From Prevotella sp. UBA2742 (GTDB lineage: Bacteria; Bacteroidota; Bacteroidia; Bacteroidales; Bacteroidaceae), in assembly GCA_002353485.1 (NCBI GenBank), contig DEJS01000006.1, positions 4,816 to 68,815 of the forward strand: DNA of 64,000 nucleotides. Reading direction: 5' to 3'. Positions 1-7,467 of the stretch are shown here, piece by piece. The notes under the pieces were generated by a model that made no database searches, had not been told where the DNA came from, and saw nothing but the letters and a program-made list of their open reading frames with translations. Position 1 is the stretch's first letter. Every line of letters starts with the position of its first letter. The translations under genes and the position numbers were made by a program.

Positions 1-1721
1 TTCACGCCGCCCTCGTAGTAACGACTGTCGAGGAATTCGTAGCGCAGTCCGGCTATGAGCGTCAGTTTGTTCAGACGCTGCATCAGTTGGACGAAGGCCG
101 CCGTGCTGTTTTCCTCAATCTTCGTGTCGCTAGCATCAATGATGTTTTCCACGTTGCCGAACACGTCGGTACGGTGAACGTAACTGCCCTCGGCACCTAT
201 CTCCAGATTGCCTTTCCAGAGCGGATGGCCAGCCACGAACTTGGCGGCATAGAGGCGGTTCTTCACGTCGTTGCGGGTGGTCACGGTGCGGTCGTCGCCG
301 TGCGTGGCATCCTCAAAGGTCAGGTTGTCGGAGTTCTGCTTCTGCAACAGCACGTCGGCATTGGCATCGAGCGACCATTTGCCCGTCTGCCCAGCATAGT
401 AGCCGCTGACGATGTGCTGGATGTCATCGCCGTCCACCTTGCCTCGACCTGTAATCTGGTCGTCGGTCTGCTTGTCTATGAGCATGGTCGTGAAGTAGTC
501 GCTCGTCTGACTGTTGGGGCGCGAGGTCACGGTGTAGGTCATGCCGACGGAATGTTTGTCGTTGAGCATGTAGTTGAATCCGAGTTTTCCAGCCAATAAC
601 TGATTCTTATTATAGTAATGCATCAGACTGTTCTGCTGATAGTGGCTCTGCAGGTAGGTGTCCTGTCGGCTGTCGTTGGTCTGACGGCTGCGGCGGTTCT
701 CGTATTCGGCCATACCGAAGATGTCAAGTCCGCCCGTGCGGTAATTCAGGTTCAGTTCCTCCAGACCATAGGCGTAGTGGTTCACGCCCGCCACCGTGCG
801 GCTGTTGAAACTGAAACCCTCGCCGACGGGACGGATGGTCTTGATGCGGATGACGGCTTTGACGGTTGCGTCGTATTTGGCACCGGGAGTCATCACCACT
901 TCCACATCCTTGATTTGGTCGCTGCTCAGTTGGTCGAGTTCATTCTGGTTGCGCATCTGCCGTCCGTTGATGTAGATGAGCGGAGTGCCACGGCCTATGA
1001 CCTCAATGCTGTTGCCATTGCGAATAACACCAGGAACGTGGGCAAGGACATCGTTGCCTGTGCCTATTTTCGAAAGGAAACTACCTTCAACAAGGGTGAC
1101 AAAAGCATCATCGCTCATTCGGAAAAGAGGTCTCTCTCCTTTAACAGTAACTCCTTTCAAAGTTTGCGTCTCAGGCTGAATGCGTATTGTTCCGAGTTCA
1201 GTGTTGCGACATAGTTTATATACCGTCTTGTAACCTACAAAGGATATTCGGGCGAGAACTGGGTTTGTTTCACAGGGGATAACGAAGAGGCCAGCCTCAT
1301 TGCTCACGCCACCACTTATAAGTGTTGAATCAGATGGATGAAGCAGGTAAACGTTGGCGTATGCAACGGGCTGGCCTGTCTCGTCGATAATGGAACCCTT
1401 ATAGCGGGTTTCTGTTTTCTGTATGCACTCCACGAAAATCTTCCGTCCGTCTTCATCGGTACTTGTAGTGACACGGATGGGATAAAAGCCTATCATATGC
1501 TGTATGGCTTCAGGCAGGTGCTTATTTTTTACAGTTGTTGTGATACGGAAGTCCTCCAGTTCGTTATAGAGGAAGTAGATGGTGTAGCCTGTCTGTTGCT
1601 CTGCGAGTTGGTTCAAAGCATCGGAGAGCGACACATTATTATATTCACGTGAGATGCGTTTCTGAGCCTGCATGCTGACTGTCAGCAGCAGGGCAAGAAT
1701 GAGAGTAATATATCTTTTCAT
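1..1721 (-). CDS. TonB-dependent outer-membrane receptor (partial, runs off the left edge)
   Basis: Reading the minus strand from ATG at 1721 gives an open frame to the window edge (573 codons). Residues 1-20 are a signal peptide ending MQAQ. Residues about 22-95 look like an STN (secretin/TonB short N-terminal) domain, about 100-190 like a carboxypeptidase-regulatory beta-sandwich (motif GSIIDETGQPVAYANV), and about 195-290 like a plug with IGRGTPLIYINGRQMR. The rest alternates short strands typical of an outer-membrane barrel of the OMP_b-brl_3 kind rather than SusC. It follows an ECF sigma and a FecR-like anti-sigma gene, and an STN domain is where such anti-sigma factors normally listen, so receptor occupancy probably controls the sigma factor. 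The ligand cannot be read from the sequence, and no SusD-like partner is visible. Confidence 0.85.
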   Translation of the reverse strand, partial: MKRYITLILALLLTVSMQAQKRISREYNNVSLSDALNQLAEQQTGYTIYFLYNELEDFRITTTVKNKHLPEAIQHMIGFYPIRVTTSTDEDGRKIFVECIQKTETRYKGSIIDETGQPVAYANVYLLHPSDSTLISGGVSNEAGLFVIPCETNPVLARISFVGYKTVYKLCRNTELGTIRIQPETQTLKGVTVKGERPLFRMSDDAFVTLVEGSFLSKIGTGNDVLAHVPGVIRNGNSIEVIGRGTPLIYINGRQMRNQNELDQLSSDQIKDVEVVMTPGAKYDATVKAVIRIKTIRPVGEGFSFNSRTVAGVNHYAYGLEELNLNYRTGGLDIFGMAEYENRRSRQTNDSRQDTYLQSHYQQNSLMHYYNKNQLLAGKLGFNYMLNDKHSVGMTYTVTSRPNSQTSDYFTTMLIDKQTDDQITGRGKVDGDDIQHIVSGYYAGQTGKWSLDANADVLLQKQNSDNLTFEDATHGDDRTVTTRNDVKNRLYAAKFVAGHPLWKGNLEIGAEGSYVHRTDVFGNVENIIDASDTKIEENSTAAFVQLMQRLNKLTLIAGLRYEFLDSRYYEGGV

Positions 1722-1730
1722 GGCGGCTGA

Positions 1731-2456
1731 CTATTCTACAGTGATTTGATTATCCTTTAATGTGGCGCTAAGACGCTCAAACTGGTTGAGGTCACTGATG
1801 ATCTGATCAATGCCCTTCTGTGGGTTCCAGACAAAGTGGAAACGGAGTCCACGGGCTTCATCGTTAGCAAATACGACTTTCACATCGTAGTGAGCGGCTA
1901 TCTCTGGCAGCATCTTCTCTAATGGAATATTGTCGTAGATGACAGGTTGCACTGTGACGGTATCTTTGGTAAGCGTATCGGCTGGGAGTGTTGTGACGGG
2001 GTTTGTCACATTTTCCGCAATCTCAGTTTGTGGAGTTTCCTGCTTCTGGTACTGTCGGACGATGTGGATAGCGGCAAAGGCTATGCCAGAAACAAGTAGC
2101 ACACCAATGAAAGATGCAGCTATCTTCATCCAATTGCTGCTTGACTGCTTAGGCTGAAACTTTTGATTGAATCTCTGCCAAGCAGCATCTACATCGACAG
2201 GTTTTTTGTTCTGACGATGGCGGCTACTGCGCTTGGCCTCTACCATAAGACGATAGGTTTCACGAGTATCCTCATCATGGTTGATGATGTTCTGAATCTG
2301 CTGCTCGGTATATGCATCGGGATTGTCGAGCATTTCCAACAGTTGGCGGATGATTTCGTTGGTCGTTTGACTTTGTCGAACTCCTTCTCGCTCGGCAGAA
2401 CTCAAGCCAGCTTGGTTCTGCTCTCTCTCTTTCGTCGTTTCCATTGTTGTTGTCAT
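1731..2456 (-). CDS. FecR-like anti-sigma factor with C-terminal DUF4974-type domain
   Basis: 241 aa. A charged cytoplasmic N-terminus (about 1-105) is followed by one membrane segment (about 109-130, around SFIGVLLVSGIAFAAI), a Pro/Thr-rich periplasmic linker, and a C-terminal domain (about 172-241) containing YDNIPLEKMLPEIAAHYDV, the usual form of the DUF4974/STN-like domain that ends Bacteroidetes FecR proteins. It starts one base after the sigma gene stops and ends 9 bases before the TonB receptor starts, so the three are surely cotranscribed. Known role of the family: hold an ECF sigma factor at the membrane until the receptor signals. The N-terminus is more divergent than a canonical FecR, so the label rests on context and the C-terminal domain. 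Confidence 0.8.
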   Translation of the reverse strand: MTTTMETTKEREQNQAGLSSAEREGVRQSQTTNEIIRQLLEMLDNPDAYTEQQIQNIINHDEDTRETYRLMVEAKRSSRHRQNKKPVDVDAAWQRFNQKFQPKQSSSNWMKIAASFIGVLLVSGIAFAAIHIVRQYQKQETPQTEIAENVTNPVTTLPADTLTKDTVTVQPVIYDNIPLEKMLPEIAAHYDVKVVFANDEARGLRFHFVWNPQKGIDQIISDLNQFERLSATLKDNQITVE

Positions 2457-2457
2457 T

Positions 2458-3006
2458 TTAATGTTTACCGAAGTGATGTCTGATTTGCTGAATGCTCTGC
2501 ATGAGATACTTGTAGGTAGTATTCGGATTCAGACCCAGCCGACGGGCAATCTCACTGACGGTCAGGTCATCGTCGAAGCGGAGGTGGAAGATGCTGCGGT
2601 GCGGTTCCTCCAGTTGCTCGTCCACGTAAGTGGCAATATCGTCGAGCCGTTCCATCCGTTTGTCAATGGGTTGCAGGGCGGAATCGTCTTCTAAGGGCAT
2701 CAATCTCTTCACTTTGTCGTGAAGATGCATCTGTCTGATTCTGTTCAGGCAGGCGTTGCGCACGGCAGTCAGCAGATAATTGTCATTCTTAGGTGCAATG
2801 TCGCTGTCTGCCACACGCAAGAAGACATCCTGCACCACGTCCTCAGCCTCTTCGTCATCGCCCAACAAGACACTGGCCAGATGAATCATCTCGCTGTAGT
2901 TCCGGCGGAAAAGCTGTTCGATAAATTGCTTTCGCTCAGCCAACTCCAAGCGAGCTTGGTTGGCACTCGCTGAATCGCAATTTTCAAGTGTTCTCTTATC
3001 AAGCAT
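2458..3006 (-). CDS. ECF-type RNA polymerase sigma-70 factor
   Basis: 182 aa, normal for an ECF sigma factor. The sigma-2 region is about 33-100 (LLGDDEEAEDVVQDVFLRV, then NDNYLLTAVRNACLNRIRQ), and the sigma-4 helix-turn-helix is about 135-180 (LTVSEIARRLGLNPNTTYKY). It leads a three-gene unit with an anti-sigma factor and a TonB receptor, the standard Bacteroidetes cell-surface signalling arrangement. No consensus TAnnTTTG promoter is visible upstream (3007-3255). A TGTCT-7-AGACA inverted repeat at 3044-3060 lies 38 bp before the start and could be an operator. Confidence 0.88.
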   Translation of the reverse strand: MLDKRTLENCDSASANQARLELAERKQFIEQLFRRNYSEMIHLASVLLGDDEEAEDVVQDVFLRVADSDIAPKNDNYLLTAVRNACLNRIRQMHLHDKVKRLMPLEDDSALQPIDKRMERLDDIATYVDEQLEEPHRSIFHLRFDDDLTVSEIARRLGLNPNTTYKYLMQSIQQIRHHFGKH

Positions 3007-3255
3007 ATCAGTCTATTCATATTCGTGCCCCATTTTTGAGGCATGTCTATATATAAGACACTTCAGACCCATCATTTTTTTACGGAAAAGCCAACTATTT
3101 TCATTTTTTCTTCATGTTTTCTTGATTAATTGCAAAATTTGGGTGCTAAGGTACTGAAATTCCTGCTGTCTAACCCGTCTGTGAATCGCCTTTGACCGCC
3201 TCAGACCGTGCGGTTTATTTGGCTAAAAATAGTTAAGAATGGCTGCGGTGGGTGG

Positions 3256-3459
3256 TTACTCTTCCAACAACTGCTCCACGGTTGCATCTTCGCGCTGCTT
3301 ACCCTTCTTGTCAAGGAGCACGACGAAGGGGATGCCGATGAACTGGAATCTCTCTTGCAGATACCCCCTATTATGAGCGAGTGATGTGGATATGCTCGCC
3401 CTTGATATTATTAGGCTCCACATACGGTATCGTCTACGAAAGTAAGAAACGCCCCGCAT
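3256..3459 (-). pseudogene. Remnant of a thioredoxin/TlpA-like protein (3' end only, frameshifted)
   Basis: The last ~35 residues of this 67-codon frame (FQFIGIPFVVLLDKKGK) match the cis-proline region that ends thioredoxin-like domains, but the CxxC half is absent and the start is not a plausible gene start. In another frame immediately upstream the sequence reads EPNNIKGEHIHITRS before two stops. That is the segment normally preceding GIPxxVLLDKxG in Bacteroidetes TlpA-family proteins, so a frameshift plus 5' deletion is likely. It lies just downstream of the AraC-type regulator on the same strand. A short functional peptide cannot be excluded. Confidence 0.45.
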
Positions 3460-3466
3460 GCCGAAG

Positions 3467-4633
3467 TCACGGTTTCCTCATGTTCGTCTGCTCCAGCCAC
3501 TTGCCGACGCTGATGCCCGTGCAAGAGAGGAATGCACGGGAGAAGGTGTTATAACTGATAAAGCCACTGTCCAACGACAACTGCTGTAACGTAGTGGGGG
3601 GGGTATTTTTCTCTTTCAGGGCTTGACGATAGAGTGACTGGAAGTGTTCTATGCGCAGCTTGTTAATATATGTATAGTAGGTAAGACCCTGCGAGGCGAA
3701 ATAGCGACTCAGGTAGGTGCGATTGGTATTGCATTCCTGGGCCACTATTTTGAGTGACAGGTCATGTTGCAGGTAGAGCTGTGCCTCCTCGCAGTGCTTA
3801 CGCAGCAGCGCACCCGTCCTGGCGATAATGATGTCCTCCTTGGTGGTCTGATCTGTCAAGGTGTGGGTTGTTTCGTCTGTCTCTGCTTCCTGTTCCTTTG
3901 GCAGCTTCTCCACTTCAGCCTCCGCTGTCAACGGCTCCAGTACTTGCTGATGGTCAATGTACCAGACAATAATACCGATGAATAGGATGTCAGCAAGGTG
4001 GAAAATGTATGATAAGGCTACGCATATCTGCATGTCGCTTTGGAACAGCATCAGCAGATAGTTGATGAGGGAGAAGAACATGGAGCTTAGAATAATCCAG
4101 CTCCAGGTGACCTCCTTATGCTCCAGGTCTGCGTAGTTGTCGGCCAGGAAGCGGCGGTAGGCTATTGCAGCTCTGATGTACCAGCCGATGAAGAAGACCA
4201 CTTCAGCTATGTACATGCCATATACTGCCCATTTCCACCACGCGTGTCCAGTGAGCAGCCACCCCGTCAGGGGCATCACTGCCAGCACGCTGATCAGCAA
4301 CAGCCGGTTGTCCCAGTGCCGGCGGTCTTGCAGCAGTTCGAGCAAGAAATGCAGTACCACGGGACACCATATTGTCATGTCGACTGTGACAGATGCCATC
4401 TGCAGGAGCTGCAGGTCATCAGCAAGCCATAGCACCATCGGGATATTAGTCAGATAGATGAGTGTGTAGATAAAAATCAGCCTGCCCGCCTTGCGCCGAA
4501 GGCGCTGGTCGGTTACAAGCTCGCTGCCGAAAGCGTTACGCCTTGATGTCAGCAGATACACGGCCATCATTATAAGGATGGTCAGCATCACTGCGAAGTG
4601 AATGAGGTATTGGTAAAATTCTATAGCTGCCAT
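3467..4633 (-). CDS. Membrane-embedded AraC-family transcriptional regulator
   Basis: 388 aa from ATG 4633. The longer frame back to 4783 crosses a consensus promoter (4672-4702), so the downstream start is chosen. About seven hydrophobic segments occupy residues 1-240, followed by an acidic linker rich in Glu and Thr and a C-terminal AraC-type DNA-binding domain (about 280-388) with two helix-turn-helix units: LSLKIVAQECNTNRTYLSRYF and LQQLSLDSGFISYNTFSRAF. It is divergent from the two glycine-rich surface-protein genes, which makes them its most likely targets. The membrane half presumably senses an envelope or small-molecule signal, but no ligand can be inferred. Confidence 0.85.
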   Translation of the reverse strand: MAAIEFYQYLIHFAVMLTILIMMAVYLLTSRRNAFGSELVTDQRLRRKAGRLIFIYTLIYLTNIPMVLWLADDLQLLQMASVTVDMTIWCPVVLHFLLELLQDRRHWDNRLLLISVLAVMPLTGWLLTGHAWWKWAVYGMYIAEVVFFIGWYIRAAIAYRRFLADNYADLEHKEVTWSWIILSSMFFSLINYLLMLFQSDMQICVALSYIFHLADILFIGIIVWYIDHQQVLEPLTAEAEVEKLPKEQEAETDETTHTLTDQTTKEDIIIARTGALLRKHCEEAQLYLQHDLSLKIVAQECNTNRTYLSRYFASQGLTYYTYINKLRIEHFQSLYRQALKEKNTPPTTLQQLSLDSGFISYNTFSRAFLSCTGISVGKWLEQTNMRKP

Positions 4634-4671
4634 GTCGAATTTCTCTAATCGGATGATTAATGTATCTCCTG

Positions 4672-4702
4672 CAAAGGTATAAAAAAACGTCCGAACAACA
4701 AA
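4672..4702 (-). promoter_or_regulatory. Bacteroidetes consensus promoter for the AraC-type regulator
   Basis: On the minus strand, TTTG (4699-4702) and TACCTTTG (4672-4679) are 19 bp apart, a full match to the Bacteroidetes sigma-ABfr promoter. A start site near 4665 leaves a leader of about 30 nt before ATG 4633 and rules out the longer ORF start at 4783. Confidence 0.75.
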
Positions 4703-4881
4703 AGGAAACTGCCTCTTTTTTTCTCTCGGGGTAGTGAAAGTGCGCTCTCTGGGGTTGTCATACGAACAATTTCCGATTGTCAAACGGGCAATTTTCTACC
4801 ATTTCAACAACTCACTGCCCATTTGAAGTATTTAATTGAGCGCAGTGTACGCAAAACGTACTCCTTTTTAATAATAAACTT

Positions 4882-4889
4882 TAATTTTG
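4882..4889 (+). promoter_or_regulatory. Probable -7 element for the glycine-rich surface-protein genes
   Basis: TAATTTTG fits TAnnTTTG and lies 68 bp before ATG 4957. No TTTG -33 box is present 19-21 bp upstream, so the promoter may need an activator, plausibly the divergent AraC-type protein. The 323-bp gap 4634-4956 otherwise holds only AT-rich sequence and the divergent promoter. Confidence 0.45.
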
Positions 4890-4956
4890 TCGAATGAATA
4901 TACACGCGCAACATATTTTATGTTTAACATTTTGATAATAATTTAATTTTAACGAC

Positions 4957-7287
4957 ATGAAGAAAAGACATTTACTTTTCACAACGCTTGCCCTCGCGCT
5001 GGGCACCTTCACAGGCGGCAGCGAGGCAATGGCGCAAGCGAACAGTTGGGAGTCGGTCTACACGCAGGAGCAGACCACTGCCGACGACTGGACAGTTCTT
5101 TCTGAAGGCTCCACGACGGGTAAGACGTTGGGTGGAACAAACACCAAGACGTATTATCGCCTCACGAAGTCTCTGAACTTCACAAACGACAATGCTGGTG
5201 GCAGCGGACTGACCATCAAGGGTACGGTGTATCTCTACCTTCCCTGGGGCGTAAGCATCACCTGTGTGGGACATGATGCTGTTGGAACTACGGGTGCCGG
5301 TGCTGGCATCGAGCTGACTGAAGGCAACAAGCTCTACATCATCGGCGGCGGCACGGGCTGTTCGGTGACAGCTACGGGCGGCAAAGCTGCTAATGGTAGC
5401 AATGGCGGCAATGGTGACGACATCTATACAAATGATAATAATACCTTCCTTCCTGGCTCTGGCGGAAACGGTGGCAATGGCGGCGGCGGTGCCGGTGCTG
5501 GCATTGGCTCCCGTGGCGGTGATGGCGGCGCCGGTGGTGCCGGCGGTCCGCGTAACGGAAGTGCTGGCGAAGAGACTACGCAAATAGGCGTTGATGGTAA
5601 TCCTGGTAGTGACGGTAGCTCTGCTGAAAACATGGGTGAGTTTTATGTTGACCAGACTTACGGTATCACTGTGACGGCTACTGGTGGCTCAACAGACGCT
5701 CAAGTTGCTACTGGTGGAGCAAGGGGTAAAACAGGTTCTCAACACCCAGGTTCAAATGTATATTTGGGATCTGGTGGTGGTGGCGGCGGAGCCGGTGGCT
5801 TCGGTGGCGCAGCTGCTAACATCGGAACGGGTGGCCCCGGCGGTGGCGGCGGTGGCGGCGGTGCCGCAGGTAACGTCGCATGGGTAGTTTACTCCGGAAC
5901 CTCAAACGGTTACTACCATGCTGGAGCTAAGGGTGGTATAGGCGGTACAAATGCTGATGGTACTGCTTCTCCTGACGGTGCCAGTGTTGAGTTGACCAAT
6001 CCTAAATATGCGGATATACAAGGACGTGGTTTGAGAGATAGTGCCGAAGACTATGATGATGACGATGGTTGGGAAACTAATAACAAATGGCACGATGGCG
6101 GCGCAGGCGGCGGTACTGGAAATAGCTGTGCCAACGGAAGCACGAACCCCGGCACGAAAGAATACACCATCACTTTCCAACCTGTAAAGACCAATCTGGA
6201 AGGAAAGACCGGCTCGTCATTCAATCCCCGCTACGTGCAGTATTCTCCCTCCAGCGGCACGCAGCTCATCTTCCCGAAGAATAAGGACGGCTACGCATGG
6301 GCACTGCTTACATACGGCAAGGACTGCAAGGCTGATGGCCAGGCGACCAGTGTCTTTGCCACGCCGACAAAGCTCTACTTCGGCGGTGACTATGAGGATG
6401 ATGCACTCCGCACCGAAGTGCTCAACAACGTCTATGGCGACCTGACCTTCGTCGAGGTGGCTTACATGTGCAAACTCAAGAATACGGGTGACAACTTAGA
6501 GACGCTCACCGACTTCTTCTATAATGAAGAGATTACGTCGCAGAAGTACCCGGTTACCGTTCGTCTGCAGGACCGCACGCTCTATCAGGATAACCACTGG
6601 AACACCCTCTGTCTTCCTTTCGACATGACACCCTCTCAGATTAACATTTCTATTCTGCAGGGAGCCTCGATATACGAGATGGACGCAGTGAATACAGGCT
6701 ACTATGCTGATGGACAAAACGTACCACTCGGACAGCACAAGAAAGACGGCCCAGTGCTCTTACTCGCTTTCAACCAGGTGACCTACACGTCTACAGGTCT
6801 CCAGGCCGGTAAGCCTTACTTGGTGAAGTGGACAAACGGCAACAACTTCGTGGATAACACCCACGATGGCAACACCAAGCATGAGGTGGAATTCTATAAT
6901 GTAACAGTAACAAGACTGGCACCTGATGTGGTGTATGGCAATGGTGTATCCTTCCAGGGCACCTTCTCGTCATCACCCACCCTGACTGCTGGCGACAAGC
7001 AGTACCTGATGCTTGGTGCCAACGACAAGCTGTACTATCCATCCAAGAACATTAACGTCAGTGCATGCCGCGGCTACTTCATCATTCCAGCGCTGGCAAC
7101 CAGTACTGCCCCGGAGATTGTGATGGACTTCGACGGCGACGAGATGACTACGAGCATCCAGACGCTCGATGCTAACGGTGCTAAGCAGGACGACAATGGT
7201 GCCGTCTACAACCTGAACGGACAGCGTATGAGCGCACCGCAAAAGGGTCTGAACATCGTTAATGGTAAAAAAGTAATTATCAAATAA
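4957..7287 (+). CDS. Secreted glycine-rich surface protein, copy A
   Basis: 776 aa. Signal peptide at 1-27 (ends AMAQA). Residues about 60-140 form short beta-strand repeats (LYLPWGVSITCVGHDA, GAGAGIELTEGNKLYIIGGG) like a parallel beta-helix. Residues about 142-390 are extremely glycine-rich, with tracts such as GGNGGNGGGGAGAGIGS and GGPGGGGGGGGAAGN. The C-terminal 330 residues hold a module with HWNTLCLPFDMTP and end with VYNLNGQRMSAPQKGLNI.., a tail frequent in exported Prevotella proteins. It is paralogous to 7468-9774 in order and in many motifs. The Gly tracts resemble mycobacterial PGRS domains (polyglycine-II helices) by composition only. A surface or matrix structural role is inferred; no catalytic motif is visible. 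Confidence 0.8.
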   Translation: MKKRHLLFTTLALALGTFTGGSEAMAQANSWESVYTQEQTTADDWTVLSEGSTTGKTLGGTNTKTYYRLTKSLNFTNDNAGGSGLTIKGTVYLYLPWGVSITCVGHDAVGTTGAGAGIELTEGNKLYIIGGGTGCSVTATGGKAANGSNGGNGDDIYTNDNNTFLPGSGGNGGNGGGGAGAGIGSRGGDGGAGGAGGPRNGSAGEETTQIGVDGNPGSDGSSAENMGEFYVDQTYGITVTATGGSTDAQVATGGARGKTGSQHPGSNVYLGSGGGGGGAGGFGGAAANIGTGGPGGGGGGGGAAGNVAWVVYSGTSNGYYHAGAKGGIGGTNADGTASPDGASVELTNPKYADIQGRGLRDSAEDYDDDDGWETNNKWHDGGAGGGTGNSCANGSTNPGTKEYTITFQPVKTNLEGKTGSSFNPRYVQYSPSSGTQLIFPKNKDGYAWALLTYGKDCKADGQATSVFATPTKLYFGGDYEDDALRTEVLNNVYGDLTFVEVAYMCKLKNTGDNLETLTDFFYNEEITSQKYPVTVRLQDRTLYQDNHWNTLCLPFDMTPSQINISILQGASIYEMDAVNTGYYADGQNVPLGQHKKDGPVLLLAFNQVTYTSTGLQAGKPYLVKWTNGNNFVDNTHDGNTKHEVEFYNVTVTRLAPDVVYGNGVSFQGTFSSSPTLTAGDKQYLMLGANDKLYYPSKNINVSACRGYFIIPALATSTAPEIVMDFDGDEMTTSIQTLDANGAKQDDNGAVYNLNGQRMSAPQKGLNIVNGKKVIIK

Positions 7288-7302
7288 AACAAATTTAGAA
7301 CA

Positions 7303-7446
7303 ATGAAAAAGCAGTATTTAGTTCCCACTATGATGGTGGTTCCCGTGCAGACAACACAGATGCTCTGCGCAAGTATTACGTCGAATGTAGACATGTCTTT
7401 AGGAGGCGAAACTCCTGCGGGTTTCACAGAAGAAGACATCCGTTAA
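7303..7446 (+). CDS. 47-residue small protein between the two glycine-rich genes
   Basis: ATG 7303 to TAA 7446. The protein starts MKKQYLVPTMMVVPVQTTQ, contains a single Cys, a Gly-Gly (SLGGETPAG), and ends FTEEDIR. The pattern MKKxYxxPxxxxV followed by a hydrophobic stretch recalls a class of short unannotated Prevotella/Bacteroides ORFs. It starts 15 bp after copy A ends and stops 21 bp before copy B begins, on the same strand, so it is probably cotranscribed. It lacks a clear signal peptidase site. Function unknown; a secreted peptide or a partner of the surface proteins are possibilities. Confidence 0.6.
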   Translation: MKKQYLVPTMMVVPVQTTQMLCASITSNVDMSLGGETPAGFTEEDIR

Positions 7447-7467
7447 TATAATAAGAAGGTATAAGAT

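Noticed and set aside
5380..5900. Regular GGTGGCGGCGG-type repeats as a possible CRISPR or satellite array
   Set aside because: They are in frame glycine codons within a signal-peptide-bearing protein and have no constant unit or spacer.
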